Shown here: positions 35,730 through 44,849 of the stretch, in pieces | Numbering within the stretch: position 1 is the stretch's first letter | Layout: each line of letters begins with the position of its first letter | Origin: Helicobacter sp. MIT 00-7814 | Lineage (GTDB): Bacteria; Campylobacterota; Campylobacteria; Campylobacterales; Helicobacteraceae | Length of the DNA stretch: 64,000 bases | Assembly: GCF_003364115.1 (NCBI RefSeq) | Contig: NZ_NXLL01000012.1 | Coordinates: 1-64,000, forward strand | Direction: 5' to 3' | The notes under the pieces: generated by a model | The model's database searches: none | What the model saw: only the letters and a program-made list of their open reading frames with translations | What the model was told of the DNA's origin: nothing | Program-made: the position numbers and the translations under genes

Positions 35730-36284
35730 CTATTTGCCCTCACCTTCTGATTTTTTGCTTGCCTGTGTTTTTGTGCTTTTTGGCTTTGTCTCACCTGCTG
35801 TTTTTGTGCTTTTGGTAGCTTTTGGCGCTTTTGGCTTAGATTCTGTAGAATCTTTTGACGCGACCTTAGAATCTGCCTTAGGCTCTACCTTTTTGGTTGC
35901 TTGCTTTTTAGATTCTACTTTTTTAGATTCTGTTTTAGAATCCGCTTTTTGCGCCTTTTGCTCTGCCTTCTTGCTACCTACTTCGACAAAAATATGTGAA
36001 GTGGGCTTGCGAATAGGTGTAGCGCGACCTTTTGCACGCGGTGTGAATCTACGCAACACAGGACCCGCATCAACACGGCATGAAAGCACAACCACTTCTT
36101 GCGCGTCGTAACTTCCATTTGCCACGGCTGAAGCGATAACTTTTGCAATCACTCTTGCTGCCTTATTTGGCGTGAATTCCAAACTTGCCAACGCAAGCTC
36201 GGCATTCATTCCCTGCACTTCTCTAGCTACTAGGCGTGCCTTAGTCGGAGAAAGCCTAATATGTCGTAATAATGCTTTACTCAT
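35730..36284 (-). CDS. rplV: 50S ribosomal protein L22 with an 80-residue Lys/Ser/Thr-rich extension
   Basis: Tunnel-lining protein. Residues 1-103 are ordinary L22 ([39 protein letters not shown]). An added 80 residues consist of Lys, Ser, Thr, Ala, Glu and Asp repeats such as [20 protein letters not shown], making 184 residues where about 110-120 is usual. The DNA of the tail is a string of AGATTCT-like repeats. The added part must lie outside the tunnel; no function can be assigned. Confidence 0.97.
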   Translation of the reverse strand: MSKALLRHIRLSPTKARLVAREVQGMNAELALASLEFTPNKAARVIAKVIASAVANGSYDAQEVVVLSCRVDAGPVLRRFTPRAKGRATPIRKPTSHIFVEVGSKKAEQKAQKADSKTESKKVESKKQATKKVEPKADSKVASKDSTESKPKAPKATKSTKTAGETKPKSTKTQASKKSEGEGK

Positions 36285-36295
36285 TTTCCTACCCC

Positions 36296-36577
36296 TTACT
36301 TACCGATTTTCTTTTGGACACTGCCTTTGTGTCCTTTAAAAGTTCTTGTAGGAGCAAATTCCCCAAGCTTATAGCCGACATGATTTTCTGTCACATACAC
36401 TGGCACAAACGCGCGCCCATTATGCACATTGAAAGTAAAACCTATCATATCAGGGAGAATCGTGCTTCTTCTTGACCAAGTTTTAATAGGCTTATTGTCT
36501 TTAGAATCTTTGGCTTTTAGCACCTTTTTCAACAAACATGCGTCAATAAACGGACCTTTTTTAATTGATCTTGACAT
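36296..36577 (-). CDS. rpsS: 30S ribosomal protein S19
   Basis: 93-residue head protein next to S13 ([39 protein letters not shown]). Ends normally (GSVQKKIGK). Confidence 0.98.
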   Translation of the reverse strand: MSRSIKKGPFIDACLLKKVLKAKDSKDNKPIKTWSRRSTILPDMIGFTFNVHNGRAFVPVYVTENHVGYKLGEFAPTRTFKGHKGSVQKKIGK

Positions 36578-36586
36578 TGCTTTTCC

Positions 36587-37414
36587 TTACTTTTTCTTTC
36601 TTGAGATGATGAGCTTATCGCTTGCTTTTTTCTTGCGAGTTTTAAAGCCCTTAGCTGGAATGCCCCAAGGCGATACAGGGTGTCCGCTTGAGCCGGTTTT
36701 ACCTTCACCACCACCATGTGGGTGATCTACAGGGTTCATTGCACTTCCACGCGTTTGTGGGCGGATACCACGATGACGATTGCGCCCAGCTTTACCAATA
36801 GAGATATTGATAAAGTCTTCATTTCCCACAACGCCGATTGTCGCCATGCATTCTTCTAAAATATAGCGCATTTCACCACTTGGCATTCTTAGGATAATGT
36901 ATTTGCCCTCGCGCCCCATAATCTGTGCGCTTGCACCTGCGCTTCTAGCAAGCTGTCCGCCAGCGCCGGGGTGCATTTCGATATTATGCACGATTGTTCC
37001 GATAGGGATTGCCTTAAGCTTCATTGCAAAGCCGACTTTGATATCTAGTCCAGATTCTGCTGCAAGCACCACATCGCCCACTTTCAAACCAGAAGGCTGG
37101 ATAATATAGCGCTTTTCGCCATCAGGGTAATGGATGAGGGCGATTCTACAATTTCTGTATGGATCATATTCAATCGCCGCAACCTTGCCTTGTATGCCAA
37201 ATTTATTGCGCTTGAAGTCAATGATTCTGTAAAGTTTTTTCGCTCCGCCTTCTTTGTGGCGACTTGTGATTCGTCCATTATTATTGCGCCCAGAGCTTAC
37301 CGCGAGCTTAGTTAGCAAACCACGCACGCTTGCTTTTGCAGTGATATCTTTTGAGCTTAAAACGCTCATAAAGCGTCTGCTAGGCGTATAGGGCTTATAA
37401 GTTTTAATTGCCAT
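36587..37414 (-). CDS. rplB: 50S ribosomal protein L2
   Basis: 275-residue protein close to the peptidyl transferase centre. Hallmarks are [19 protein letters not shown] near 42 and the C-terminal [19 protein letters not shown] near 223 holding the conserved His. Standard size. Confidence 0.99.
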   Translation of the reverse strand: MAIKTYKPYTPSRRFMSVLSSKDITAKASVRGLLTKLAVSSGRNNNGRITSRHKEGGAKKLYRIIDFKRNKFGIQGKVAAIEYDPYRNCRIALIHYPDGEKRYIIQPSGLKVGDVVLAAESGLDIKVGFAMKLKAIPIGTIVHNIEMHPGAGGQLARSAGASAQIMGREGKYIILRMPSGEMRYILEECMATIGVVGNEDFINISIGKAGRNRHRGIRPQTRGSAMNPVDHPHGGGEGKTGSSGHPVSPWGIPAKGFKTRKKKASDKLIISRKKK

Positions 37415-37427
37415 TTTTCACTCCTTC

Positions 37428-37709
37428 TCACACTGATAGCGCATCGATTTTTGCGCCCTCAGGAACTTTTACATAAAATTTTTTAAATGAAGCCCTTTTG
37501 CCTTCCTTGCCTCTAAAGCGCTTTGTTTTACCATCTTGCTTAAGAGAATTAATTTTCAAAGGCACAAAGCCAAAATATTCTTTAAATACCGCTTTAAGCT
37601 GGTTTTTGCTCACTCCATTTGCAGTTTGCACGACAATCACTCCATTTTCTTGCAAAGAAAGAGATTTCTCTGTATAAAGGATTGCTTTGATATCTGTAAT
37701 GTCTGCCAT
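37428..37709 (-). CDS. rplW: 50S ribosomal protein L23
   Basis: 93-residue docking site for SRP and trigger factor at the tunnel exit ([40 protein letters not shown]). It lies 9 bases after rplD. Confidence 0.97.
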   Translation of the reverse strand: MADITDIKAILYTEKSLSLQENGVIVVQTANGVSKNQLKAVFKEYFGFVPLKINSLKQDGKTKRFRGKEGKRASFKKFYVKVPEGAKIDALSV

Positions 37710-37718
37710 AACGCCTCC

Positions 37719-38342
37719 TTATGCCTGCTTAGGCGCTTTTTGAGTTATTTCATCAAAAACAGCCTTTTCTATTACCACACAGCGGAATGCCGCTACCAAA
37801 TACGCATTCAATTCATTAGAATCTACAAGCCCACACTCTCTCAAATTACGATACGCCAAGAAAGTTGGCTCATCGCTAAAATGCGAAACAAAAAGCACAT
37901 TTTTTTCATTAAAAGTTTTAAACTTCGCGTATGCGTCTTTTGTTTTCCCGCTAGCCACAGCTACAGAATCCACTACAAAAAGCTTTCCGGATTCTGCTTT
38001 TTGTGCAAGCGCACATTCTAAGGCTAGGCGCTTTTGCTTTTTATTGATTTTAAGTTCATAGTTTCTTTTGCTAGGACCATGCGCCACACCACCACCTACA
38101 AATACAGGTGAAGTGATACTTCCAGCTCTTGCGCGTCCGCCACCTTTTTGCGCCCATGGTTTTTTGCCACCGCCGCTTACTTCTCCGCGCTTTTTTGCTT
38201 GCGCAGTATTTGAGCGCAATGACGCCAAATAAGACTTTATATAAAGGTAGAGATTGTGCTCATTTACCTGCGCATATTCTTTAGGAAGCTCGATTTCACT
38301 GCTCTTTTTTAGATTTGCATCTAATACGATTGCTTTGCTCAT
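37719..38342 (-). CDS. rplD: 50S ribosomal protein L4
   Basis: 207 residues with the tunnel loop [20 protein letters not shown] near 51 and [20 protein letters not shown]. In E. coli L4 also represses this operon; no such leader can be recognised here. Confidence 0.98.
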   Translation of the reverse strand: MSKAIVLDANLKKSSEIELPKEYAQVNEHNLYLYIKSYLASLRSNTAQAKKRGEVSGGGKKPWAQKGGGRARAGSITSPVFVGGGVAHGPSKRNYELKINKKQKRLALECALAQKAESGKLFVVDSVAVASGKTKDAYAKFKTFNEKNVLFVSHFSDEPTFLAYRNLRECGLVDSNELNAYLVAAFRCVVIEKAVFDEITQKAPKQA

Positions 38343-38379
38343 TGACTTTAACCCCTCACTTCTTAACTATTTATTTTGG

Positions 38380-38958
38380 CTATTTGGTAATTTTGATTTT
38401 GCCATACGCGCCATTGTAGCCCGCCACAGAACCTTTGAGCACCAAAATATTACTTTCCTTATCAAAAGAAAGCACATCGTTTCTTAGATTCACTTGCTCA
38501 TTACCATAATGTCCAGCCATTTTTTTGCCCGGCTGCACACGACCCGGCCATTCGCGGTTACCAATAGATCCTAATCTTCTATGGAATCTGCTACCATGCG
38601 CAGCAGGACCACCTTGAAAATTCCATCTTTTCATCGCACCGCTAAAACCGCGCCCTTTTGTATTAAAAATGCTTTTGACACTTTTTGCCTCGCTAAGCGC
38701 TTCCAAACTCAAATCGCCTTGCTCTTTATTAGCAACTTCAAGTGTTGCGAATGTATTAAATTCTTTGCTTAGATTGTATTTTTTCTGAATCCCAGCAATT
38801 GGCTTATTAAGCGCCTTTCCTTTAGAATAGGCAACAAGAGCTTTTCCGTTCTCATACACCTCGCACACCTTAGCATTTAGCACGCGCAATAAAGTTACTG
38901 CCTCGCTTTTTGTGCCTATCGTGCGGCTCATGCCGATTTTTTCAACGATAAATTCCAT
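38380..38958 (-). CDS. rplC: 50S ribosomal protein L3
   Basis: 192-residue early-assembly protein ([12 protein letters not shown]-like [20 protein letters not shown] near 103; [20 protein letters not shown] near 130, holding the methylatable Gln region). Gaps of 32 and 37 bases on either side are the widest at the head of the operon. Confidence 0.98.
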   Translation of the reverse strand: MEFIVEKIGMSRTIGTKSEAVTLLRVLNAKVCEVYENGKALVAYSKGKALNKPIAGIQKKYNLSKEFNTFATLEVANKEQGDLSLEALSEAKSVKSIFNTKGRGFSGAMKRWNFQGGPAAHGSRFHRRLGSIGNREWPGRVQPGKKMAGHYGNEQVNLRNDVLSFDKESNILVLKGSVAGYNGAYGKIKITK

Positions 38959-38990
38959 AACTCAATCCTTAACTTAACATATAAAATTGC

Positions 38991-39302
38991 TTATTTGCTC
39001 ATAGAAGTGACTTCTACATCAACTTCAGGAGCCAAATCAAGCTTCATAAGGCTATCAACGGTATCAGGCGTAGCAGACATAATATCAATGATGCGGTGAT
39101 GCACCCTAATCTCGAACTGCTCGCGAGAATCTTTGTTGATATGCGGAGACTTAAGCACCGTGTAGCGTCGCTTTTTAGTCGGAAGAGGAATCGGCCCTCT
39201 AATCTCGCTACCAGTGCGCTTTACAGCCTCTACTATCGCAGCCACAGAACGATCCAAAACCCTATGATCATAGGCTTTGAGTTTTAGTCTAATCTTTTCC
39301 AT
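38991..39302 (-). CDS. rpsJ: 30S ribosomal protein S10
   Basis: First gene of the 29-gene ribosomal cluster. 103 residues with [19 protein letters not shown] near 36, the standard loop. It also acts in antitermination as NusE. AAGGATAG precedes its ATG. Confidence 0.98.
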   Translation of the reverse strand: MEKIRLKLKAYDHRVLDRSVAAIVEAVKRTGSEIRGPIPLPTKKRRYTVLKSPHINKDSREQFEIRVHHRIIDIMSATPDTVDSLMKLDLAPEVDVEVTSMSK

Positions 39303-39327
39303 AATCTATCCTTTTCATTAAAGAACC

Positions 39328-39365
39328 CATTGCAATGCAATGTATTTTCAAAGCGCGCAATTATA
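39328..39365 (-). promoter_or_regulatory. Promoter and palindrome ahead of the S10 cluster
   Basis: TATAAT on the minus strand at 39360-39365 gives a start near 39353. CATTGCA-A-TGCAATG (39328-39342), a perfect 7-bp palindrome with one central base, lies in the first bases of the leader and could be an operator. The ATG of rpsJ is about 50 bases downstream of the start. Confidence 0.6.
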
Positions 39366-39488
39366 GTAAAAAATGATTTTTTTAGCAATACTTTTCCCAC
39401 ATTTTCGCGATTTTATTAAAAATTTATTTCCTTTTAATAAGGATATTTTACAGAAAATTTCTAATTAAAAATTTAGCAAGATTTCTTG

Positions 39489-39494
39489 TATAAT
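39489..39494 (+). promoter_or_regulatory. -10 element of the FkbM methyltransferase gene
   Basis: TATAAT about 67 bases before the ATG, preceded by AT-rich sequence without a clear -35, typical of Campylobacterota promoters. Confidence 0.55.
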
Positions 39495-39560
39495 CACAAA
39501 ACTTCTTGTTTTAAACAAAAACAAGAAGATATTTCAAACACACAAACAAAAGGAGTTTTA

Positions 39561-40568
39561 ATGTTAGCAAAATCACTCGCTACATTTATTTACGGGCAAA
39601 TTCTTTCTTCAAGAACGCGATTGGGTTTTAGGATATTCTCCAAACTTCGTGCATTATTTTTGCGATTTAGTGACCCTATTATCACGCTAGAATTTCGCGG
39701 ATTCACACTTAGTATGCCTTTTTCGCACACACTTTTTATCAACCAAAAGCTTTATCCAAATTACGATATGCAATTGCATAAAATTGCTTCGTATATCCAA
39801 AGCAAAACTGGTCAGCTTAGAATGATTGATATTGGTGCAAACATTGGCGATACCGCTGTTTTGACAAATATTGCGCATGCAGATTTTTTGCTGGTTGAGG
39901 GAGAAAAAAGCTATTTTGACTTGTTAAAAAAGAATGTCTTTAGACACTATGCAAAAACCCTTAAAGAGCAACAAGGGGGGGGGGGGATAAAAATAGAAAA
40001 CTGCTTCATAACCGATAAAGATGGCACATACAATATTAACCTTGCTCAAGGTAGCGGACGATTAGAAAAAATCACTCCTGCAGATTCTTTAGAATCCAAA
40101 CACCACGCAGATTCATCAAACCCTACAAATCATAGCGATTCTCTTATATTCAAAACACTTGATTCTATCGTGTCAGAGCATAATTTTAAGCCAAATTTTA
40201 TCAAAATCGATACCGATGGATTTGATTTTAAAGTGCTTCGTAGCGCACAGCAAACGCTCAAAGAAACTCAGAGCCTTGTTTTGTTTGAATGGGATATGTT
40301 TCACCTTCAAGCTCAAGATGAAAACCCCTTAAGCATTTTCAGCTATTTAGAATCTTTAGGCTACCATCAAGCACTAATTTTTGATAACTTTGGCACATTG
40401 CTTTGCGCGGTAGAACTCTCTGACACCCAAAATCTTAAATTACTTTTGGACTACACTTTATACAGCAATAAAAACATCTACTACTATGATGTATTGCTTT
40501 TCCCAAAAAATAGTCCTTTTGAAATTTATGAGTGCGCGCAATTTATCACTGCCATATCAGATTCTTAA
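39561..40568 (+). CDS. FkbM-family methyltransferase with an in-frame G12 tract (phase-ON)
   Basis: SAM-dependent O-methyltransferase of 335 residues; such enzymes in Helicobacter and Campylobacter often methylate surface sugars. The start at 39561 is fixed by AAAGGAGTTTTA; a longer frame to 39486 has none. The SAM-binding motif is RMIDIGANIGDTAVLTNI near residue 92, a second motif is DSIVSEHNFKPNFIKIDTDG near 202. The G12 tract (39975-39986) encodes four glycines at about residue 139, between these motifs; at 12 G the full protein is made, and a change of one G would remove the second half of the catalytic domain. The target molecule is unknown. Confidence 0.88.
   Translation: MLAKSLATFIYGQILSSRTRLGFRIFSKLRALFLRFSDPIITLEFRGFTLSMPFSHTLFINQKLYPNYDMQLHKIASYIQSKTGQLRMIDIGANIGDTAVLTNIAHADFLLVEGEKSYFDLLKKNVFRHYAKTLKEQQGGGGIKIENCFITDKDGTYNINLAQGSGRLEKITPADSLESKHHADSSNPTNHSDSLIFKTLDSIVSEHNFKPNFIKIDTDGFDFKVLRSAQQTLKETQSLVLFEWDMFHLQAQDENPLSIFSYLESLGYHQALIFDNFGTLLCAVELSDTQNLKLLLDYTLYSNKNIYYYDVLLFPKNSPFEIYECAQFITAISDS
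39975..39986. repeat. G12 homopolymer inside the FkbM methyltransferase gene
   Basis: Twelve consecutive G in coding sequence (QQGGGGIKIEN). This is the longest G tract in the window and a classic slipped-strand switch; the sequenced length keeps the frame open. Confidence 0.9.
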
Positions 40569-40597
40569 AAACACAAATACACAGCTAAGATTCTTGC

Positions 40598-40646
40598 CCT
40601 AACTCTTAATAATTCCTTAAGGTAGTTTTAAACTAAGAGTTAGGGG
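40598..40646. repeat. 12-bp inverted repeat between the methyltransferase gene and hsrA
   Basis: CCCTAACTCTTA (40598-40609) pairs perfectly with TAAGAGTTAGGG (40635-40646) around a 25-base loop that contains a smaller CCTTAAGG palindrome. No U-run follows on either strand, so it may be a rho-type end, an RNA structure, or an operator 64 bases upstream of the hsrA -10. Confidence 0.6.
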
Positions 40647-40709
40647 ATTGCAACATTTTTTAAGTTTCAAAAAATTAAATTTTTCTGAAAAAATTGCAAT
40701 CTTTACGCT

Positions 40710-40715
40710 ATAATA
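40710..40715 (+). promoter_or_regulatory. -10 element of hsrA
   Basis: TATAAT after TTGCAATCTTTACGC, with a transcript start near 40722 and a leader of about 40 bases to the ATG at 40761, which is preceded by AAAAAGGAAAG. Confidence 0.65.
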
Positions 40716-40760
40716 CCCGCCGAAATTATTTTACAGATAACACAATAAAAAGGAAAGTCT

Positions 40761-41441
40761 ATGCGTATCTTAATCATAGAAGACGACTCTGCGCTTAATA
40801 AATCACTAAGCGAAGTGTTAAACACAAATGGTTATCAAACCGATGTGGCTGAAAATCTCAAAGACGGGGAATACTATATTAGTATCCGAAATTATGACTT
40901 GGTTTTGAGCGAGTGGTCTTTGAGCGATGGCTCTGGGCTTGATATCATTACACAAATCAAAGAAAAATCCCCGCGCACGCCTGTAATCATTATCTCATCA
41001 AAAAACGATCCCGAGCGCGAGATTCAAGCGTTTAAACATGGTGCTGATGACTTTGTGGCAAAACCGCTCAATCTTAAGGTTTTGCTCGTGCGTATGGAGG
41101 CGCGCTTGAAGTTTTGGGGCTCAAGTGTGATTGAGATTGAAGAACTTACCATCAATCCAGATGAAGAAAAAATCACCTACAAAGGGCAGGAAATCGAGGT
41201 GAAAGGCAAACCATTTGAAGTGCTTACGCATTTGGCACGCCACAGGGATCAAATTGTTTCAAAAGAGCAGCTGCTTGATGCGATTTGGGAGGAGCCAGAG
41301 CTTGTAACGCCAAATGTGATTGAAGTTGCGATTAATCAAATCCGCCAAAAAATGGACAAACCTCTAGGTATCGCCACGATTGAAACCGTGCGCCGCAGAG
41401 GCTATAGATTCTGCTATCCAAAAGCCCCAACAGAAAACTAA
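40761..41441 (+). CDS. hsrA: Orphan OmpR-type regulator HsrA/CosR (atypical receiver)
   Basis: A 226-residue DNA-binding regulator of the HP1043/CosR group, which is essential in relatives and coordinates growth and oxidative-stress genes without a histidine kinase. The receiver keeps the acidic pocket (EDDS, residues 7-10) but the phospho-acceptor position reads LVLSEWSL, with Glu51 in place of Asp. The winged helix from about residue 130 is close to H. pylori HP1043 (KGKPFEVLTHLARHRDQIV; NVIEVAINQIRQKMDKPLG). No kinase gene is nearby. The call is based on recall of the H. pylori sequence; the Glu is seen directly. Confidence 0.93.
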   Translation: MRILIIEDDSALNKSLSEVLNTNGYQTDVAENLKDGEYYISIRNYDLVLSEWSLSDGSGLDIITQIKEKSPRTPVIIISSKNDPEREIQAFKHGADDFVAKPLNLKVLLVRMEARLKFWGSSVIEIEELTINPDEEKITYKGQEIEVKGKPFEVLTHLARHRDQIVSKEQLLDAIWEEPELVTPNVIEVAINQIRQKMDKPLGIATIETVRRRGYRFCYPKAPTEN

Positions 41442-41476
41442 GAAAGCTCGTAATTTTTCTTTAAGGCTAAGGGGTG

Positions 41477-41482
41477 TATAAT
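41477..41482 (+). promoter_or_regulatory. -10 element of the SRP RNA gene
   Basis: TATAAT six bases ahead of the likely RNA start at about 41488; the upstream 25 bases are T-rich without a clear -35. Confidence 0.6.
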
Positions 41483-41487
41483 TGCGC

Positions 41488-41596
41488 CCGCCTCTTTATA
41501 GACCTATGCAATGGAAATTCTAGGCAACGCTTCAGGGTGGGAACACAGCAGAGCACCTCGTCTTTTTGTGTGCCGTAGCAATCTGTAAGGGGGTTT
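41488..41596 (+). ncRNA. ffs: Signal recognition particle RNA (4.5S)
   Basis: A stretch of about 109 bases with the conserved SRP hairpin: TTCAGGGTGGGAACACAGCAGA carries the AGG, GGAA-type tetraloop and AGCA elements of domain IV, flanked by arms that pair at the ends (CCTCTTTATAGA with TCTGTAAGGGG). It partners Ffh in membrane-protein targeting. The ends are estimated from pairing and the upstream -10. Confidence 0.82.
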
Positions 41597-41737
41597 CACC
41601 TCTCACAATAGATTCTCAAATTCACAAAACGCAATTCCAAGATATAAAATATATACAAAATAGCTTGCAAAATAAAAACACGCCTACATTAGAATCTTAA
41701 AACAGCACTGCTCGAAGCAAAATCACTTCAAAATAAA

Positions 41738-42205
41738 TCACTCATACAAATAAAAATAAATCGCCTCGATTTCCTTATCTGTCAAATAATAATTTGGCAT
41801 CACACCTATCTTTTTAGAATCTAGCGCTTTGCGGAAAATGCTAAATTCTAGATTCTTGATTGAAGGCGCGTTGAGCGTTTTTAGCTTTCCTTTATGCGTG
41901 TAGCTTGCGATGATCCCGCCCTCACCATTTGCACCATGACATTTATCACAGCCTATGCCACGCGGATTTTTGTAGAGATTTTTTCCATAATCCTTAAAGC
42001 TTATAAAGCCCTCAAACTCTTCTTCCTCATTGCCTAAAATATCCAGCGCAGAATCCACAAAATCCCCAGATTCCGCACTTTGAGAATCTAGCACCTCCGC
42101 TTCATCACTTTGCGTATTTTGCTCGCTAGATTCTACATTTTGTGCTAGAATCTGCGCGCAAAAAAGAATCACACAAAACAAAAATTTATACATAAATTTG
42201 CACAT
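41738..42205 (-). CDS. Periplasmic c-type cytochrome domain protein
   Basis: A 155-residue (from the chosen start) secreted protein. MCKFMYKFLFCVILFCAQIL is a signal peptide, and an Asp/Ser/Glu-rich acidic linker of about 50 residues follows. The cytochrome domain has one heme motif, CDKCHGANGEGG, near residue 91, and a likely axial Met in KKIGVMPNYYLT near the end, followed by the usual C-terminal helix. It resembles the single-heme cytochromes that serve terminal oxidases or peroxidases. Earlier in-frame ATGs exist at 42253 and 42241, without good ribosome sites, so the start is uncertain. It is divergent from folD. No partner oxidase lies nearby. Confidence 0.82.
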   Translation of the reverse strand: MCKFMYKFLFCVILFCAQILAQNVESSEQNTQSDEAEVLDSQSAESGDFVDSALDILGNEEEEFEGFISFKDYGKNLYKNPRGIGCDKCHGANGEGGIIASYTHKGKLKTLNAPSIKNLEFSIFRKALDSKKIGVMPNYYLTDKEIEAIYFYLYE

Positions 42206-42243
42206 ACACACCGCCAAAAAGTATTTTTGAAATGTAATCATAG

Positions 42244-42249
42244 TATAAT
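42244..42249 (+). promoter_or_regulatory. -10 element of folD
   Basis: TATAAT 33 bases before the folD GTG start; it would start the folD-lepB-rpiB run of genes. Confidence 0.55.
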
Positions 42250-42282
42250 ACAAATTTTATTCCAAAGCAAAAAAGGGACAAA

Positions 42283-43119
42283 GTGGAACTCTTAAATGGC
42301 AAAGATCTAGCGCAAAATATAGAATCTCAAATCATCGCCGAGCTAAAAGGGCATAATTTAAAGCCCTCTTTGGCAGTGATTTTAGTAGGCGATGATCCCG
42401 CGAGTAGGGCGTATGTGAATATGAAACAAAAGGCGTGCGAAAGAGTTGGCTTTGTGTCTTTAAAGTTTGAATTACCCACAACTTGCACGCAAGGAGAGAT
42501 TCTCTCTCTTACGCAAAAACTTAATAATGATGCAAGCGTGCATGGAATCTTAGTCCAACTTCCCTTGCCAAAGCACATTGACACTTCTAAAATCCTAGAA
42601 TCTATCGCACCGCAAAAAGATGTCGATGGCTTCCACCCCTACAATGTCGGGCGTTTGCATGTGGGGCTAGAGTGCTTTTGCCCTGCCACGCCACTTGGGA
42701 TTATGAATCTTTTAGCGCATCACAAAATCGAAGTGCGCGGGAAAAATGTCGCCATCATTGGCGCTAGCAATATCGTAGGCAAGCCACTTGCAGCACTTAT
42801 GCTAAATGCTGGCGCCACGCCTAGCCTTTGTCATATCTTAACGCGCGACATTAGCACCTACACGCGCGAAGCAGATATCGTGTGCGTAGGCGTTGGCAAG
42901 CCAAATTTGCTAAATGCAGAGATGATAAAGCAAGGCGCGATTGTGGTAGATATTGGTATTAATCGCTTGGAAAATGGGCGCTTGGTGGGCGATGTGGATT
43001 TTGAATCTGTAAGCAAAAAATGCAGTTTCATCACGCCTGTGCCCGGTGGTGTGGGTCCGATGACAATCGCTACACTTTTGCAAAACACGCTCAAAGCCGC
43101 GAAAAACTTTCATAAATAA
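42283..43119 (+). CDS. folD: Bifunctional methylenetetrahydrofolate dehydrogenase/cyclohydrolase
   Basis: Interconverts 5,10-methylene- and 10-formyl-tetrahydrofolate with NADP. The 278 residues start at a GTG after AAAAGGGAC. Landmarks: [14 protein letters not shown] near 44 (catalytic Lys in the YxxxK pair), [11 protein letters not shown] near 90, [14 protein letters not shown] near 112, [15 protein letters not shown] near 160 and [13 protein letters not shown] near 250. It leads a plus-strand run with 9 bases to lepB. Confidence 0.96.
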   Translation: MELLNGKDLAQNIESQIIAELKGHNLKPSLAVILVGDDPASRAYVNMKQKACERVGFVSLKFELPTTCTQGEILSLTQKLNNDASVHGILVQLPLPKHIDTSKILESIAPQKDVDGFHPYNVGRLHVGLECFCPATPLGIMNLLAHHKIEVRGKNVAIIGASNIVGKPLAALMLNAGATPSLCHILTRDISTYTREADIVCVGVGKPNLLNAEMIKQGAIVVDIGINRLENGRLVGDVDFESVSKKCSFITPVPGGVGPMTIATLLQNTLKAAKNFHK

Positions 43120-43128
43120 AGGAAATAA

Positions 43129-44370
43129 ATGGGTTTTTTTACAAAATTTAAGAATTTTTGCTCGAGCTGGGTTGGCACGATTATTATCGTGTTGCTACTA
43201 ATATTTTTTGTCGTGCAGCCTTTTGTGATTCCCACACGCTCGATGGTTGGGAGCTTTTTTGAGGGCGATTTATTACTAGCAAAAAAGTTTAGCTATGGAA
43301 TCCCGCTTCCTAGAATGCCTATCGTTGATAAGGCGATTATGCCTGATATTTTTGGTAACGGGCATTTGATTGAGGGTCCGCGTCCTGCACGCGGGGAAGT
43401 TGTCGTCTTTATCCCGCCATTAGAGCAAGATACCTACTATGTCAAGCGCGTATTTGCCACAGGTGGCGATGAAGTGATTTTCACCAAAGATGGCTATTTC
43501 CTGCGTCCAAAAGGTGGCGATGAAGAGCTTGAGCAGATTAAAAACGATCTATTTTACGCAAAAATAGATTATGGCACGAAAGAATTTTTTGGCAAGCTCT
43601 ACATTCAAGATCCTTTTATTAGGCAGTATGGCGGGATTGAATACACTCCTATTTATTGGAAAATTGAGGATTTGCCAAAACTGCAAGTCTCGCGCCCACT
43701 GCATTTTGAAAAATACTACTATGATTCTAAAAGTGAGAAATTTTTTGAAAAAATATGCGATGGCGAGACAAGAGAATCCATAGCCGATTCGCGCAAAGAC
43801 TGCGATTTGTTTAAGAAATCTTTTGTAGATGCGCCAGAAGATTCTTTTGTAGAGGTAGAAAATATCACCTTCTTAGAAATGCTCTCACCCTATGGGATAG
43901 GCACGAAAATGGATAGGCTCACAAGCGATAATGAAGTGATTTTTTATTACAAAGTGCCAGAAGATTCTTTTTTCATGGCGGGGGATAATCGCAACAACAG
44001 CTATGACTCGCGCTTTTGGGGAAGTGTGCCTTATAGCAATATTGTCGGCACGCCGTGGTTTATCTACCTAAGCTTCACAAAGGCAAATAGTGAAGAAGCA
44101 GGCGCTGATATGGATAGAAACAAACGCTATGTAGTGCGCTGGGAAAGAATGTTTAAAAGCGTGGATTCTCTAAATAAGCTTGCTAAAGATAAGCGTGACA
44201 AGAGGACAGATTCTCCTTTTGGTGAAGAATTTGTCGCGCGACCTTTGCATGCCAAGTCCTATCAGCCGATGATTGACTATTCAAGAAACAAACTGCCACC
44301 ACTAATTTACTACCACGAAATCCCATCAAAGCGCGATATGCAAAGCGCACAAGACGCGCAAAAGGATTAG
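43129..44370 (+). CDS. lepB: Signal peptidase I, enlarged
   Basis: Membrane serine protease removing signal peptides. One N-terminal membrane helix (residues 15-33) precedes the catalytic Ser in [10 protein letters not shown] (about residue 38); the general-base Lys is in [14 protein letters not shown] near 106; the C-terminal box is [16 protein letters not shown] near 284. At 413 residues it is well over the roughly 290 of H. pylori LepB: between the boxes lies an insertion of about 100 residues rich in aromatic and charged residues (about 130-260), and an Arg/Lys-rich tail of about 80. Function is clear; the additions are unexplained. Confidence 0.95.
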   Translation: MGFFTKFKNFCSSWVGTIIIVLLLIFFVVQPFVIPTRSMVGSFFEGDLLLAKKFSYGIPLPRMPIVDKAIMPDIFGNGHLIEGPRPARGEVVVFIPPLEQDTYYVKRVFATGGDEVIFTKDGYFLRPKGGDEELEQIKNDLFYAKIDYGTKEFFGKLYIQDPFIRQYGGIEYTPIYWKIEDLPKLQVSRPLHFEKYYYDSKSEKFFEKICDGETRESIADSRKDCDLFKKSFVDAPEDSFVEVENITFLEMLSPYGIGTKMDRLTSDNEVIFYYKVPEDSFFMAGDNRNNSYDSRFWGSVPYSNIVGTPWFIYLSFTKANSEEAGADMDRNKRYVVRWERMFKSVDSLNKLAKDKRDKRTDSPFGEEFVARPLHAKSYQPMIDYSRNKLPPLIYYHEIPSKRDMQSAQDAQKD

Positions 44371-44372
44371 CC

Positions 44373-44834
44373 ATGTCTTTAGAATCTAAAACCTTTAGCA
44401 CAATTTTCCTCGCAAGCGATCACGCCGGCTTTGAGCTGAAAAATTCTCTTGTGAAATTCTTACAAGCAAATGGCATAAACGCACAAGATTTAGGCACAAG
44501 CGACACACAGCGCGTGGATTACCCAGACTATGCTTTTGCACTTACGCAAAAAGTGAAAGAAATCCCGCGCGCTTGCGGGATTCTTGTTTGTGGAAGTGGC
44601 ATTGGTATGAGTATTGCTGCAAATCGCGTTGAAGGCATTCGCGCCGCACTTTGTTCAGAATCTCTTTCTGCCAAACTTTCGCGCGCGCATAATAATGCAA
44701 ATGTGCTTTGCCTTGGCGGGCGTTTGATTGGCGAGACAATGGCGCAAGAGATTGTAGAGGCATTTTTAAGCGCAGAGTTTGAGGGCGGACGCCATAGCGA
44801 GCGTGTTAAAAAGCTAGATTCACAAGTTTTGTAA
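44373..44834 (+). CDS. rpiB: Ribose-5-phosphate isomerase B
   Basis: Interconverts ribose-5-phosphate and ribulose-5-phosphate. In 153 residues it has the RpiB motifs LASDHAGFELKNSLVKFL near 13, DYPDYAFALTQKV near 49 and GILVCGSGIGMSIAANRVEG near 67, with the catalytic Cys in VCGSG. It lies two bases after lepB. Confidence 0.95.
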   Translation: MSLESKTFSTIFLASDHAGFELKNSLVKFLQANGINAQDLGTSDTQRVDYPDYAFALTQKVKEIPRACGILVCGSGIGMSIAANRVEGIRAALCSESLSAKLSRAHNNANVLCLGGRLIGETMAQEIVEAFLSAEFEGGRHSERVKKLDSQVL

Positions 44835-44849
44835 AGCAAGAGGGCAATA

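Noticed and set aside
39303-39560. A missing rpmD (L30) gene or other ribosomal gene near the cluster
   Set aside because: I looked between rpsE and rplO and at both ends of the cluster and found no frame; absence is normal for this phylum.
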